A DNA stretch of 64,000 nucleotides from UBA6244 sp965140775 (GTDB taxonomy: Bacteria; Bacteroidota; Bacteroidia; Bacteroidales; F082): positions 2,108,001 through 2,172,000 of the forward strand of contig OZ223471.1 in the NCBI GenBank assembly GCA_965140775.1. Direction: 5' to 3'. A program made the translations under genes and the position numbers. The notes beneath the pieces are model-generated. The model was not told the origin of the DNA and made no database searches. It saw only the letters and a program-made list of their open reading frames with translations. This document shows positions 54,142 to 62,743 of the stretch, piece by piece. Numbering within the stretch: position 1 is the stretch's first letter; each line of letters opens with the position of its first letter.

Positions 54142-54398
54142 AGTTGGATTTAGAGGTTCAGAGGTTCAACCCCGTAGGCTTTAGAGGCAAAGGTTCAGAT
54201 AGTAAGATGTTTAAAGGATAAATAGGGGTAAGGCTTCAAGCGTGGACGCTTGAAGCTGGGGTAGGCCGGAGTAGAGTTGGGTTTTGAGGTTAAGAGGTGT
54301 AACCCCGAAGGCATTCTGTGTAAAAGTTCAGATTATCAGATGTTTAAAGGGGAAGTAGTAGTAAGGCTTCAAGCGTGGACGCTTGAAGCAGGGGTGGT
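54133..54398. repeat. 133-bp imperfect tandem repeat with embedded palindrome
   Basis: Two units, about 54133-54265 and 54266-54398, both begin CCGGAGTAGAGTTGG and end with the palindrome (54235-54254 and 54368-54387) and a short purine-rich tail. The first unit starts inside the last codons of ywbE, so the second carries a copy of that gene's end. Internal parts (GAGGTT, AACCCCG, AAGATGTTTAAAGG versus CAGATGTTTAAAGG) match with scattered changes. The palindrome also occurs at 13470-13585. Confidence 0.8.
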
Positions 54399-54518
54399 TT
54401 GCGACATTGGTCTTCGGACTTCCGACTTAATATTCCACAGATTTTACTTGTGAAAATATAACAATCGAAAAATTAGTTTATTTTCGTGGCACTAAACTAC
54501 ACCACTTTTCTTCTCACT

Positions 54519-55046
54519 ATGCCCCGAACTCCCCAAATTCGTCCCAAATGCAACCTCAAGGTGGATGTTTCTGCCCGGTCCATGCTCCGGCAAATACAGG
54601 ATCAATTAAAAGAACGTCAGGACATCAAAGGGCGGATTGTGAACAACCATGTTTATTTGCATCATCCTGAAAAACAACAACATTACTGGTCGCCGGAGCT
54701 TCATGTCACCATCCTGGAGGAGGAAGGACGTACGACGGTAAAAGGTATTGCAGGTCCCAATGGGAAAGTCTGGGCTACTTTCATGGTGTTTTACGGTTTG
54801 GCCATCATGTTGTTTATTTTTGGCGGATCACTCGGATTGGCTGAATGGTATTTGGGAATGCACTCTGTATGGATATGGAGTATTCCGGTGTCAGTGGTGC
54901 TGTATGTCATGATTTTGTTGGCTGCTCAATATGGTCAGCGACTCGGAAGTGAGCAGCTGATACAACTGCGAGAATATTTGGATGATGCCATTATGGCGGC
55001 AGAGGAAATGGAAACTACTAAATCTAAAAAGGTAAATTTCTTGTAA
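54519..55046 (+). CDS. Two-span membrane protein of unknown function
   Basis: The ATG at 54519 gives 175 residues; a GTG 11 codons earlier lies in the promoter area and is not preferred. The N-terminal 85 residues are soluble (CNLKVDVSARSMLRQIQDQL, NNHVYLHHPEKQQHYWSPEL). Two membrane helices follow, about 95-118 and 128-148, and then a helical tail with LIQLREYLDDAIMAAEEMETTK. I do not recognise the family; it looks like a small sensor or assembly protein. It is preceded by the tandem repeat and followed by the VWA lipoprotein gene 195 bp on. Confidence 0.55.
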   Translation: MPRTPQIRPKCNLKVDVSARSMLRQIQDQLKERQDIKGRIVNNHVYLHHPEKQQHYWSPELHVTILEEEGRTTVKGIAGPNGKVWATFMVFYGLAIMLFIFGGSLGLAEWYLGMHSVWIWSIPVSVVLYVMILLAAQYGQRLGSEQLIQLREYLDDAIMAAEEMETTKSKKVNFL

Positions 55047-55165
55047 AACAGATACCTCCGGGTTTAATGCCTTGTTCAGGCACAAGCAACAAAAACACAA
55101 ATCAAGGTCTGATATAGCAGACGAAACATCACAACAAGTATAATCAATCGTGATTAAAATAATGC

Positions 55166-55173
55166 TACATTTG
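55166..55173 (+). promoter_or_regulatory. -7 promoter box for the VWA lipoprotein gene
   Basis: TACATTTG fits TAnnTTTG, about 68 bp before the ATG at 55242. No -33 partner recognised. Confidence 0.35.
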
Positions 55174-55241
55174 CTTCGTTATTAACCCAATGTGGCTTGT
55201 TAAAATCAGCCATGACATTGAATAGATAAACCAAATATAAC

Positions 55242-56246
55242 ATGAAATATATCAACATCTTACTGGTAGCTTTGATTGTGTTTGCCAACAGTTCTTGTAA
55301 AAAAAGCAACGACACACCTCAGCTAAAATTAACCTACAAGGACAAAATTGTGGAAATGCCTGCCAATGTATCCATCATTTTTAAGGTCAACGATGAAGCC
55401 AATTATCCCATACCGGGGTTGCAGGAATCTAATTTTGAGATTTACGAGGACGGCAAACTGATTTCGGAATACGAAGCTGCACGAAAAATTCAGGACAAAC
55501 CCGAAAAATTCAAATTTAATTTGTTGCTCATGTTGGATTTAAGTGGTAGTGTGCTCGATAGTAGCCTCACCAGCTTAAAACAGGCAAGTGTCAGTTTTAT
55601 TAATTCGGTGATGCCGGCGGTGGGTAGTTCCGATTATGAAGAAATACTCATGGCTGTTAAGTGGTTCGATGGTGAAAAAAACATCCACAATCTGGTGGAT
55701 TATACCTATTTAAGAACGGATTTGGTTAATGCCATTAATGGAATCTCCAGCAATATTTCCACCGATAACTCAACCAACCTTTACGGTGGAATCGTACAAG
55801 GATTACAAAATATTGATGCCCGGGTGGAGACCTATGCACAAGCAGATATTATTTCGGCGGGAGCCTTAATTACTTTTACCGACGGTACCGACCAGGCCGG
55901 ATGGTACACTTTCAAACAAATGACCGATGCCATCGACCAACGCAACAAATCCATTGCCATGTATAGTATTGGGTTGGGTGGCGAAATTGAAACCAAGGTA
56001 CTACAGCGTTTTGGTGAAAATGGTTCCGAATCAGCCGAGAACATCAGCGATCTGATACCCAAGTTTGAAGAAATTGCCCGTTTTGTGAAAGATGAAGCCA
56101 AGAGCTATTACTTGCTCGAATATTGCTCTCCCAAACGTGCCGGCGACCACAACCTCAAGATCAGGGTAACTTATAACCGAATTTCGGGGGAACTTACCGA
56201 GACCTTTAATGCAGATGATTTTACAGGTGGTTGTACCTTGGAGTAG
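55242..56246 (+). CDS. VWA-domain lipoprotein
   Basis: A 334-residue lipoprotein; lipobox C19 (NSSC). A short beta region (IIFKVNDEANYPIPGL, FEIYEDGKLISEYEA) precedes a von Willebrand factor A domain from about 95 to 290. The metal-ion-dependent adhesion site is present: DLSGS (D100, S102, S104), a threonine near NSTNLYGG and the aspartate in TFTDGTDQAG. Such proteins bind ligands or partners through the metal. It is followed by a strong terminator shared with the convergent flotillin gene. Confidence 0.85.
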   Translation: MKYINILLVALIVFANSSCKKSNDTPQLKLTYKDKIVEMPANVSIIFKVNDEANYPIPGLQESNFEIYEDGKLISEYEAARKIQDKPEKFKFNLLLMLDLSGSVLDSSLTSLKQASVSFINSVMPAVGSSDYEEILMAVKWFDGEKNIHNLVDYTYLRTDLVNAINGISSNISTDNSTNLYGGIVQGLQNIDARVETYAQADIISAGALITFTDGTDQAGWYTFKQMTDAIDQRNKSIAMYSIGLGGEIETKVLQRFGENGSESAENISDLIPKFEEIARFVKDEAKSYYLLEYCSPKRAGDHNLKIRVTYNRISGELTETFNADDFTGGCTLE

Positions 56247-56273
56247 GGGAGGCTTCCGGTAAATTCAGACAGA

Positions 56274-56311
56274 TAAAAAAAGTCCCGCCAACTTGGCGGG
56301 ACTTTTTTTTG
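56274..56311. terminator. Bidirectional terminator between VWA and flotillin genes
   Basis: AGTCCCGCCAA (56281-56291) is exactly complementary to TTGGCGGGACT (56293-56303); A and T runs flank it on the two sides. It separates two convergent genes. Confidence 0.9.
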
Positions 56312-56334
56312 GCTTTAAAATTACCGGGGAAATA

Positions 56335-57969
56335 TTATTTTGTAACGTCCTCGACGGTGGTGTCGCCATCGGTAGATTCTTCTTTTTCAGTTACTTCGTT
56401 GTGAGACACATCCTCCGTTTTACCTTTGAGGTATTCGGGAAGTTCCATGCCTGCCATTTTAAAAACTTCGTCCAATGGTGGAACGGATTTTAGCATCCCC
56501 GACAAAAAGTTGGCAGAGGTGGGACCATTTCCCTCTTTGCCACTACCCATGGAGTCCCAAACCGTGATTTTGTCAATCTTCAGGTTTTTGATGGCATCCA
56601 CCTGTATTCTGACAATTTCAGGGAGTTTGTCGGTAATCATCAGCAAGGCTGCATCGCGGGCATTGTTATGAGCCGCAGCCACAATTTTTTCAAAACCGAG
56701 GGCTTGTTTGGTAAGTACTTCCATGATACCCTTGGCTTCGGCTTCCTTTTTCAGGATGATGGCATCAGCTTCACCTTTGGCCACCCTTCTGATTTGTTCG
56801 GCTTCGGCTTCAGCGTCGATTTCGATTTTGGTTTTGTCGATTTCGGCCGGAATTACGATGTCTGCGTATTGGGTTGCTTTTTTACGTTTGGCACGTTCCA
56901 TTTCTGCTTTTTGCTCAGCGATATAGCCTTCCTCCAAAGCCTGAGCTTCTCTCACCTTTTCGGCTGCCATGGCCAATCTGTTGGCTTCGGCTTCCTTTTC
57001 GCGGCGGTTGGCATCCGACATGGCGATGGTGATTTTGGCTGAGTTTTCCCCATCAACAGCGTGCGAATTGGCTTCCGAAGTTTTGATCCTTTCGGTTTTG
57101 TTGGCTTCGGCTTCCCCGATTTTTGCCAGGGCATCGGCATCTGCCACCTGAATACGTTCTTTTCTGTTGGCTTCCGCTTCACCAATTTTGGCTTCAGCAA
57201 CTGCAAGCGAAACCTGAACGCGTTCTTTCTGACTGGCTTGTGCTTCACCCACTTTGGCGTCTGCATTGGCCGATGCTACCTGAATGCGTTGGTCTTGTTC
57301 AGCGATGGCTTCACCAATGGCACCATCCCTGTTTTTCTCAGCCACGCTCTTTTTGGCATCGTTGATGGCTTTGGCAGCAGCTTCCTTACCCAGTGCCTCA
57401 ATATAGCCCGATTCGTCGCGGATATCGGTAACGTTCACGTTGATCAGCCTTAACCCGATTTTTTGGAGTTCGGCTTCCACGTTTTGCGATACATTCATCA
57501 GGAATTTATCACGGTCGGTGTTGATTTCTTCAATGTCCATGGTTGCCACCACCAAACGCAACTGACCGAAAATAATGTCTTTGGCCAATTCCTGGATGCT
57601 GCCAAGATCCAGACCCAGAAGTCGTTCGGCGGCATTGGTCATTACATTTACATCGGTTGAAATACCCACGGTAAAACGTGAAGGCACGTCAACACGGATA
57701 TTTTGTCGACTCAACGCGTTGGTGAGATTTACCTCAATGGAAATGGGGGTGAGGTCGAGAAAGGCATAATTTTGAATCACAGGCCAGATGAAAGCGGCTC
57801 CGCCATGAATGGTTCGTGCTGAGCGCGAGGTGCCATCCACCCCCTTTCCTGTTTTTCCATAGATTACCAACACCTTGTCCGAAGGGCATCTTTTGTACCT
57901 GGAAAAAAGAGCTAAGATGGTCACAAACACTACGATGACCAAAATTACAATTACAATTAAAGTATTCAT
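56335..57969 (-). CDS. Flotillin-family SPFH protein with 22-residue repeats
   Basis: A 544-residue membrane protein. An N-terminal helix (4-22, LIVIVILVIVVFVTILALF) is followed by an SPFH domain with VLVIYGKTGKG and TNALSRQNIRVDVPSRF. The C-terminal half is a long coiled coil that includes four clear repeats starting at residues 219, 241, 263 and 285 (GEAIAEQDQRIQV, GEAQASQKERVQV, GEAEANRKERIQV, GEAEANKTERIKT), a period of 22. Flotillins scaffold ordered membrane domains. The NfeD-like gene lies 26 bp upstream on the same strand, the usual partner in a flotillin-NfeD operon. Confidence 0.92.
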   Translation of the reverse strand: MNTLIVIVILVIVVFVTILALFSRYKRCPSDKVLVIYGKTGKGVDGTSRSARTIHGGAAFIWPVIQNYAFLDLTPISIEVNLTNALSRQNIRVDVPSRFTVGISTDVNVMTNAAERLLGLDLGSIQELAKDIIFGQLRLVVATMDIEEINTDRDKFLMNVSQNVEAELQKIGLRLINVNVTDIRDESGYIEALGKEAAAKAINDAKKSVAEKNRDGAIGEAIAEQDQRIQVASANADAKVGEAQASQKERVQVSLAVAEAKIGEAEANRKERIQVADADALAKIGEAEANKTERIKTSEANSHAVDGENSAKITIAMSDANRREKEAEANRLAMAAEKVREAQALEEGYIAEQKAEMERAKRKKATQYADIVIPAEIDKTKIEIDAEAEAEQIRRVAKGEADAIILKKEAEAKGIMEVLTKQALGFEKIVAAAHNNARDAALLMITDKLPEIVRIQVDAIKNLKIDKITVWDSMGSGKEGNGPTSANFLSGMLKSVPPLDEVFKMAGMELPEYLKGKTEDVSHNEVTEKEESTDGDTTVEDVTK

Positions 57970-57995
57970 TTGATTTGTTTAAATAAAGAATTGAG

Positions 57996-58556
57996 TTACT
58001 TGTCGAACTTCTCAACCACGAAAATGGTGTTGGCATATATGCTGACCACTTTTACCACCGTACCGGTAGTCAGGTCTTCGGATCCTCTGTTAATGGCCTG
58101 CATTTCACGTTTGGCTCCTTGCAGGTTGATTTGAATTTTGCCCACATTTCCTGTGTTGGCTTTGATGGGAATGTACACGGTTCCCAATTTGTTGATGGCT
58201 TTTTTGAGGTCCAGTTCGCCCCCTGCATCTACCATTTTTCCGATGAAATAAAAGAGGGATGCCACGATGAGCATGGCCAGAAGTCCCACTACCAGTGCCA
58301 CAATTATGGTCCATGTTTTATCAAGTCCGCCGGCATTTCCTGCAATGCCTGTCCAGCCAAAAAGGGTGAAAAATGCAATGAAATTCCTTACGGTGAAAAA
58401 ATGAAACGGGGTTTCTCCGTCAAAATCAGGATCGTCGTGGTTGTACTCGTCGGACGTGCCGGTGTCCATGTCCGACACTTCCACACCCCCACCAACATCG
58501 GCGTCTGTGCCGCCCATGCCAAAAAGGGTAAGAACCGTTTGAATAAGAAATATCAC
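57996..58556 (-). CDS. NfeD-like membrane protein (YuaF type), flotillin partner
   Basis: A 186-residue protein from a GTG at 58556 (IFLIQTVLTLFG at the start of a helix). Three or so membrane helices (the second around 58-75, FFTVRNFIAFFTLFGW, the third about 83-110) are followed by an OB-fold domain with GTVYIPIKANTGNVGKIQI and DLTTGTVVKVV. The in-frame codons upstream to 58583 read WYIAIPFS and continue the first helix, so the true N-terminus may start at an ATT near 58583; a TGA lies just beyond. The partner role with flotillin follows from gene order. Confidence 0.75.
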   Translation of the reverse strand: MIFLIQTVLTLFGMGGTDADVGGGVEVSDMDTGTSDEYNHDDPDFDGETPFHFFTVRNFIAFFTLFGWTGIAGNAGGLDKTWTIIVALVVGLLAMLIVASLFYFIGKMVDAGGELDLKKAINKLGTVYIPIKANTGNVGKIQINLQGAKREMQAINRGSEDLTTGTVVKVVSIYANTIFVVEKFDK

Positions 58557-58647
58557 GGAAAATGGGATGGCGATATACCAAATACTTTTTCAAAATTGGA
58601 CAAAGTGTCCCACCATTCATACATTGGATTATTTTTTTGATGTTCAA

Positions 58648-58655
58648 CAAATATA
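58648..58655 (-). promoter_or_regulatory. -7 promoter box for the NfeD-flotillin pair
   Basis: On the minus strand TATATTTG (58655-58648) fits TAnnTTTG. It lies about 65 bp before the upstream start candidate (58583), compatible with either start of the NfeD gene. Confidence 0.3.
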
Positions 58656-58760
58656 AATCAAAAAGTTCCTGAATGTATCAACTAATTGTTAATTTGATAA
58701 CAGATTTTTTATAAACGTTTGATTTTGGTGTTGTCCAACGATCAAAATCGTGTGATGGCC

Positions 58761-59774
58761 TTACCAACGAAAGCGATACAAGGTGGTTTGTCGATAAACA
58801 TCACCAACGTCAAGCACGGCATCCGGGAAGTTGGTGTGGTTGGGTGCATCCGGGAAATTCTGGGCTTCGAGTGCAATACCCGAATAGCGACCTATGACAT
58901 GCCCACCTTTGCCTTTTTCAGAACCATCGAAGTGCAAGGCGGTATAAACCTGAAGTCCGGGCTGGGTGGTGTACATTTCCACCGACCTTCCTGATGCAGG
59001 CTCCGACACGCGGGCTGCAAAACTGAGATTGCCATCCGTTTTATTGAGTACAAAATTGTGGTCGAGTCCGCCCAGCATGTGTAGTTGTTCTTCATTACTT
59101 TGCAGGCGTTGGCCCAGAACCGTTGTTTGGTTAAAGTCCATGTCCGAATTTTTCACCGACCGGATTTCACCCCTAGGAATAAAGCTTTTGTCGATGGGAG
59201 TATAAGCATCCGCATTTATTTGAAGTTGATGATCGAGGATGTCCCGTCCGCCCACACCCTTTAAATTAAAATAGGGATGGCTTGTCAGGTTGATGATGGT
59301 TTTCTTGTCGCAGGTCGCCTGATATTCAATGCGTAGTTCGTTTTCATCGTTAAGCGCATATATCACCTGTACATGGAGTGTTCCCGGATAGTTTTCGTCA
59401 CCATCATGACTGATCAGGGTAAGTTGAAAGGCACTGGCATAACCTGGTTTATTGATGGGGGCTACCTCCCAGTATTTGGTATGAAATCCGGTATCTCCGC
59501 CATGCAAGTGATGACCTCCATTGTTTTGCGCAAGCTGAATAACCTGGTTTTCCAGTCGGAATTTTCCATGGGCGATACGGTTGGCGTATCGCCCGCAAAT
59601 GGCTCCCATGTAAACGTCACCTTGCGCCGACGCTTCGGCGGTATCGTATCCCACCACAATATCAACAGGTTCGCCCTTGGTGGGAAGCTTTACGGCGATA
59701 ATCCGTCCTCCCAAAGAGATAAATTCAACGATAACTCCTTGGTTATTTGCTAATTGAAATATATTGTTATTCAA
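58761..59774 (-). CDS. galM: Aldose 1-epimerase (galactose mutarotase)
   Basis: A 337-residue enzyme that interconverts alpha and beta anomers of galactose or glucose. Active-site elements are visible: GRYANRIAHG (61-70), HHLHGG around H91, the histidine in SHPYFNLKG (H166), D238 in LGGLDHN and the catalytic base E303 in ALEAQNF. Length normal. It is the last gene of the galactoside operon, 45 bp after the symporter gene. Confidence 0.95.
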   Translation of the reverse strand: MNNNIFQLANNQGVIVEFISLGGRIIAVKLPTKGEPVDIVVGYDTAEASAQGDVYMGAICGRYANRIAHGKFRLENQVIQLAQNNGGHHLHGGDTGFHTKYWEVAPINKPGYASAFQLTLISHDGDENYPGTLHVQVIYALNDENELRIEYQATCDKKTIINLTSHPYFNLKGVGGRDILDHQLQINADAYTPIDKSFIPRGEIRSVKNSDMDFNQTTVLGQRLQSNEEQLHMLGGLDHNFVLNKTDGNLSFAARVSEPASGRSVEMYTTQPGLQVYTALHFDGSEKGKGGHVIGRYSGIALEAQNFPDAPNHTNFPDAVLDVGDVYRQTTLYRFRW

Positions 59775-59819
59775 AAGTCCGTGGTTAAGTTTTTAACATA
59801 TTTATTGCATCCACCCGGC

Positions 59820-61463
59820 TTACCAAAATACAGTATAGAGTACTACCACAATCAACAGCATCACATAGGCGCTGATATTGAACACCCTGTCGGTGAGAAA
59901 GGTTTCCCTGAAAAGGGGAATGGCTTTGGGGTCGTCGTCGCCTTCGCCGGTGGAAAGGGAAACACCTACTATGGTGGCCATGGTGATGAGCAAAGTGTAC
60001 AACATTTGGTCAAGAAAAGGCATTTCTATGGGTAAGAATTTCAAACCCAGGGCCACGGGAATGGAAACCAATACGCCGATAATCGCCCCCTTGACGTTGG
60101 TTTTTTTCCAGAAAAGTCCCATCAAAAATACAGCCAATATACCGGGACTTACCAACCCCGTATATTCCTGAATGTATTGAAACATCTGGGGTATGGAGCC
60201 CATGGACTTGGCAATGGAGGCGGCTACAACCAAAGCAACCATCACGGTGATTCTGCCGGTGGTGACTAACTGTTTATTTCCGGCTTTTTTGTTGATATAG
60301 GGTTTGTAGATGTCCATGGTGAAAATGGTGGCTGTGGAGTTGAGCATGGAAGCCAGCGAAGAAACGATGGCTGCCGAAAGCGCTGCCACCACCAGACCTT
60401 TTAAGCCCGCGGGGATAAAGGTGCTAATCAGCCAGGGGTAGGCGCGGTCCACATCTGTTCCGCCTCCGGCTTTGGTGAATACATCCGAAACGCCAGCGAT
60501 GATGCTGGTGCCTTCGGGTTGTGAAAACATGACAAAAGCGATGATTCCGGGAATAACTACAATCAGGGGTACAATAAGTTTTAGAAAACCTGCGAATGCG
60601 ATACCTTTCTGGGCTTCTTTGAGCGACTTGGCCGCCAATGCCCTTTGGATGATGTATTGGTTAAACCCCCAATAATACAAGTTGGCAACCCACATACCAC
60701 CGATGAGCACGGCAATTCCCGGCAGGTTCATAAATTCGGGATTGTCGCGGTGGATGATCATGTGGAATTTATCTCCGGCTACCTGATAGATGTGTTCCAA
60801 GCCCTGAAAAGCACCTCCGTCGGGGGTTACATGATCGAGGGCGATGTAGGTGGTAATCAATCCGCCAATGACCAGCAACACCACCTGAATGACGTCGGTC
60901 CAGGCCACAGCCGACAATCCGCCCCATACTGAATAGGCTGCCGCGAAAAGTGCCAGCCCGATGATAAAGGGCACAATCGTTTCGCCATCGCCCACTCCTA
61001 GAATGGTATCCAGGGCCTTGGCGCCCAAATAGAGCACCGAAGTGAGGTTGATAAAGACAAACAGACCAATCCAAAATACGGCCAAAATGGTTTTTAAAGA
61101 GGTGTTGAAGCGCTTTTCAACAAATTCGGGAATGGTGTACAAACCTTGCTTGATGAAGATAGGTAAAAAATATTTTCCCACAATAATCAGGGTGATGGCG
61201 GCCATCCATTCGTAGGAAGCAATGGCCAAACCCACAGCCATGCCCGATCCCGACATGCCGATAAATTGTTCTGCCGAAATGTTGGCGGCAATTAGCGAGG
61301 CACCAATAGCCCACCAGGGCAAGGTTTTGCCGGCCAAAAAGTAATCTTCGGCGGTTTTTTCTGTTCCTTTTTTGGTTCGGGAAACATAAAGTCCTACCCC
61401 GATGATCAGCAATGCATACGATCCAAATACTACATAATCGATGAGTGAAAAGGCTTCGTTCAT
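59820..61463 (-). CDS. Sodium/sugar symporter (SSS family, SGLT-like)
   Basis: A 547-residue permease with about 13-14 membrane helices. The start, IDYVVFGSYALLIIGVGLYVS, and SAEQFIGMSGSGMAVGLAIA fit the solute:sodium symporter family, as do VWGGLSAVAWTDVIQ and ATIFTMDIYKPYINKKAG near the sugar/sodium site. Position between galactokinase and galactose mutarotase genes makes galactose (or a related sugar released by the GH2 enzyme) the likely substrate; the sequence does not prove it. Confidence 0.93.
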   Translation of the reverse strand: MNEAFSLIDYVVFGSYALLIIGVGLYVSRTKKGTEKTAEDYFLAGKTLPWWAIGASLIAANISAEQFIGMSGSGMAVGLAIASYEWMAAITLIIVGKYFLPIFIKQGLYTIPEFVEKRFNTSLKTILAVFWIGLFVFINLTSVLYLGAKALDTILGVGDGETIVPFIIGLALFAAAYSVWGGLSAVAWTDVIQVVLLVIGGLITTYIALDHVTPDGGAFQGLEHIYQVAGDKFHMIIHRDNPEFMNLPGIAVLIGGMWVANLYYWGFNQYIIQRALAAKSLKEAQKGIAFAGFLKLIVPLIVVIPGIIAFVMFSQPEGTSIIAGVSDVFTKAGGGTDVDRAYPWLISTFIPAGLKGLVVAALSAAIVSSLASMLNSTATIFTMDIYKPYINKKAGNKQLVTTGRITVMVALVVAASIAKSMGSIPQMFQYIQEYTGLVSPGILAVFLMGLFWKKTNVKGAIIGVLVSIPVALGLKFLPIEMPFLDQMLYTLLITMATIVGVSLSTGEGDDDPKAIPLFRETFLTDRVFNISAYVMLLIVVVLYTVFW

Positions 61464-61525
61464 AGTGTTTTACGTTAGGTTAGTTTAGCTATTCAAAAAA
61501 CGGTTAAATGTACAAAAATATGTCA

Positions 61526-62683
61526 CTAAAATTCGTTGATAATCTGTGTGCCCTGACCAATTACCACCTCAATAATTTGGGGTTCTTTGCCTTCAGGGGT
61601 TTGGTAGTTTGATTTGATAACTTCTTCAAAATGAGTAACAGCGGATCGCTCAACCAAATTGATGGTGCAACCACCAAAACCACCCCCCATCATGCGCGCA
61701 CCCAAAACCCCCGGAATGTTGCGGGCGATGCCGACCAGTTGGTCGAGTTCGGGGCAACTTACTTCAAACCGGTGTTGCAAGCCTTCGTGCGATTGGAACA
61801 TGAGTTGACCAAATTCAACAAAATCTTTTTTCTGTAATGCAGCACAAGCCTTGTGTACCCTAAGATTTTCTTCAACTATGTAGCCGGCTCTGTTAAATAT
61901 ATTTTGAGGAAGGTCAGTTTGGTGCAGGTTCAAAAAATCCAATTCCACATCGCGGAGTGCCGAAATACCGGAATCATATTGTTTTAGCAATCTTACGCCT
62001 GCCTCACATTCCTGTCGGCGAATATTGTATTCTGATGAGGCAAGGGCATGTTTCACACCGGTGTTCACCAATACCAACAGGTGATTGGTCATATCCAAAG
62101 GGAAAAGTTCGTACGCCAGGCTTCTGCAATCCAGTTGAATGACCTGGTTCGTTTGCCCATGTATGGAAGCAAATTGATCCATGATACCGCATTGTACGCC
62201 GGCATATTCGTGTTCGGCTTTTTGCGCAAATTGCGTTAATTGTAAAGAAGTATAGTTGAAATCGTTCATGTGGTTAATACCCACAGCCATGCCGCACTCG
62301 ATGGCAGCACTTGACGACATGCCCGCTCCCAGGGGTACATCGCCACCAAACACACAGTCGAATCCGGTGGGTTGTTTGCCTTCCTTTACAAACTGCGCAA
62401 TAACACCAAGGAGGTAGTTGGCCCAGTGAACATCGGATTTTTCTATTTGATCGACGGGTGTTTCAAAACTTTCGTTGAGGTCGTATGCATAAAAACGATA
62501 GGCATGCTTATCGTTGGGCGAAACGGCAAAATAAATGGCCTTGTCCACCGCTGCCGGAAGTACGAAACCGTCGTTGTAATCGGTATGTTCTCCAATGAGG
62601 TTAACCCGTCCGGGTGACTTAATCAGCAAGGGTTCCCTTCCGAATTTTTGTTTGAATGTGCTACTAATTTTCTGAATCATCAT
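61526..62683 (-). CDS. galK: Galactokinase
   Basis: A 385-residue GHMP kinase that phosphorylates galactose at C1, the first step of the Leloir pathway. Signatures: SPGRVNLIGEHTDYNDG (23-39), ATP-binding PLGAGMSSSAAIECG (117-131) and the C-terminal GARMMGGGFGGCTINLV. Full length. It lies 60 bp downstream of the GH2 gene and 62 bp upstream of the symporter gene, all on the minus strand. A second ATG at codon 2 is possible. Confidence 0.97.
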   Translation of the reverse strand: MMIQKISSTFKQKFGREPLLIKSPGRVNLIGEHTDYNDGFVLPAAVDKAIYFAVSPNDKHAYRFYAYDLNESFETPVDQIEKSDVHWANYLLGVIAQFVKEGKQPTGFDCVFGGDVPLGAGMSSSAAIECGMAVGINHMNDFNYTSLQLTQFAQKAEHEYAGVQCGIMDQFASIHGQTNQVIQLDCRSLAYELFPLDMTNHLLVLVNTGVKHALASSEYNIRRQECEAGVRLLKQYDSGISALRDVELDFLNLHQTDLPQNIFNRAGYIVEENLRVHKACAALQKKDFVEFGQLMFQSHEGLQHRFEVSCPELDQLVGIARNIPGVLGARMMGGGFGGCTINLVERSAVTHFEEVIKSNYQTPEGKEPQIIEVVIGQGTQIINEF

Positions 62684-62743
62684 AGGTTATGTTGACGGTT
62701 AATTTCATTCAAATGCGTTTATTTGGGTAGTTATAAAGGTAAA

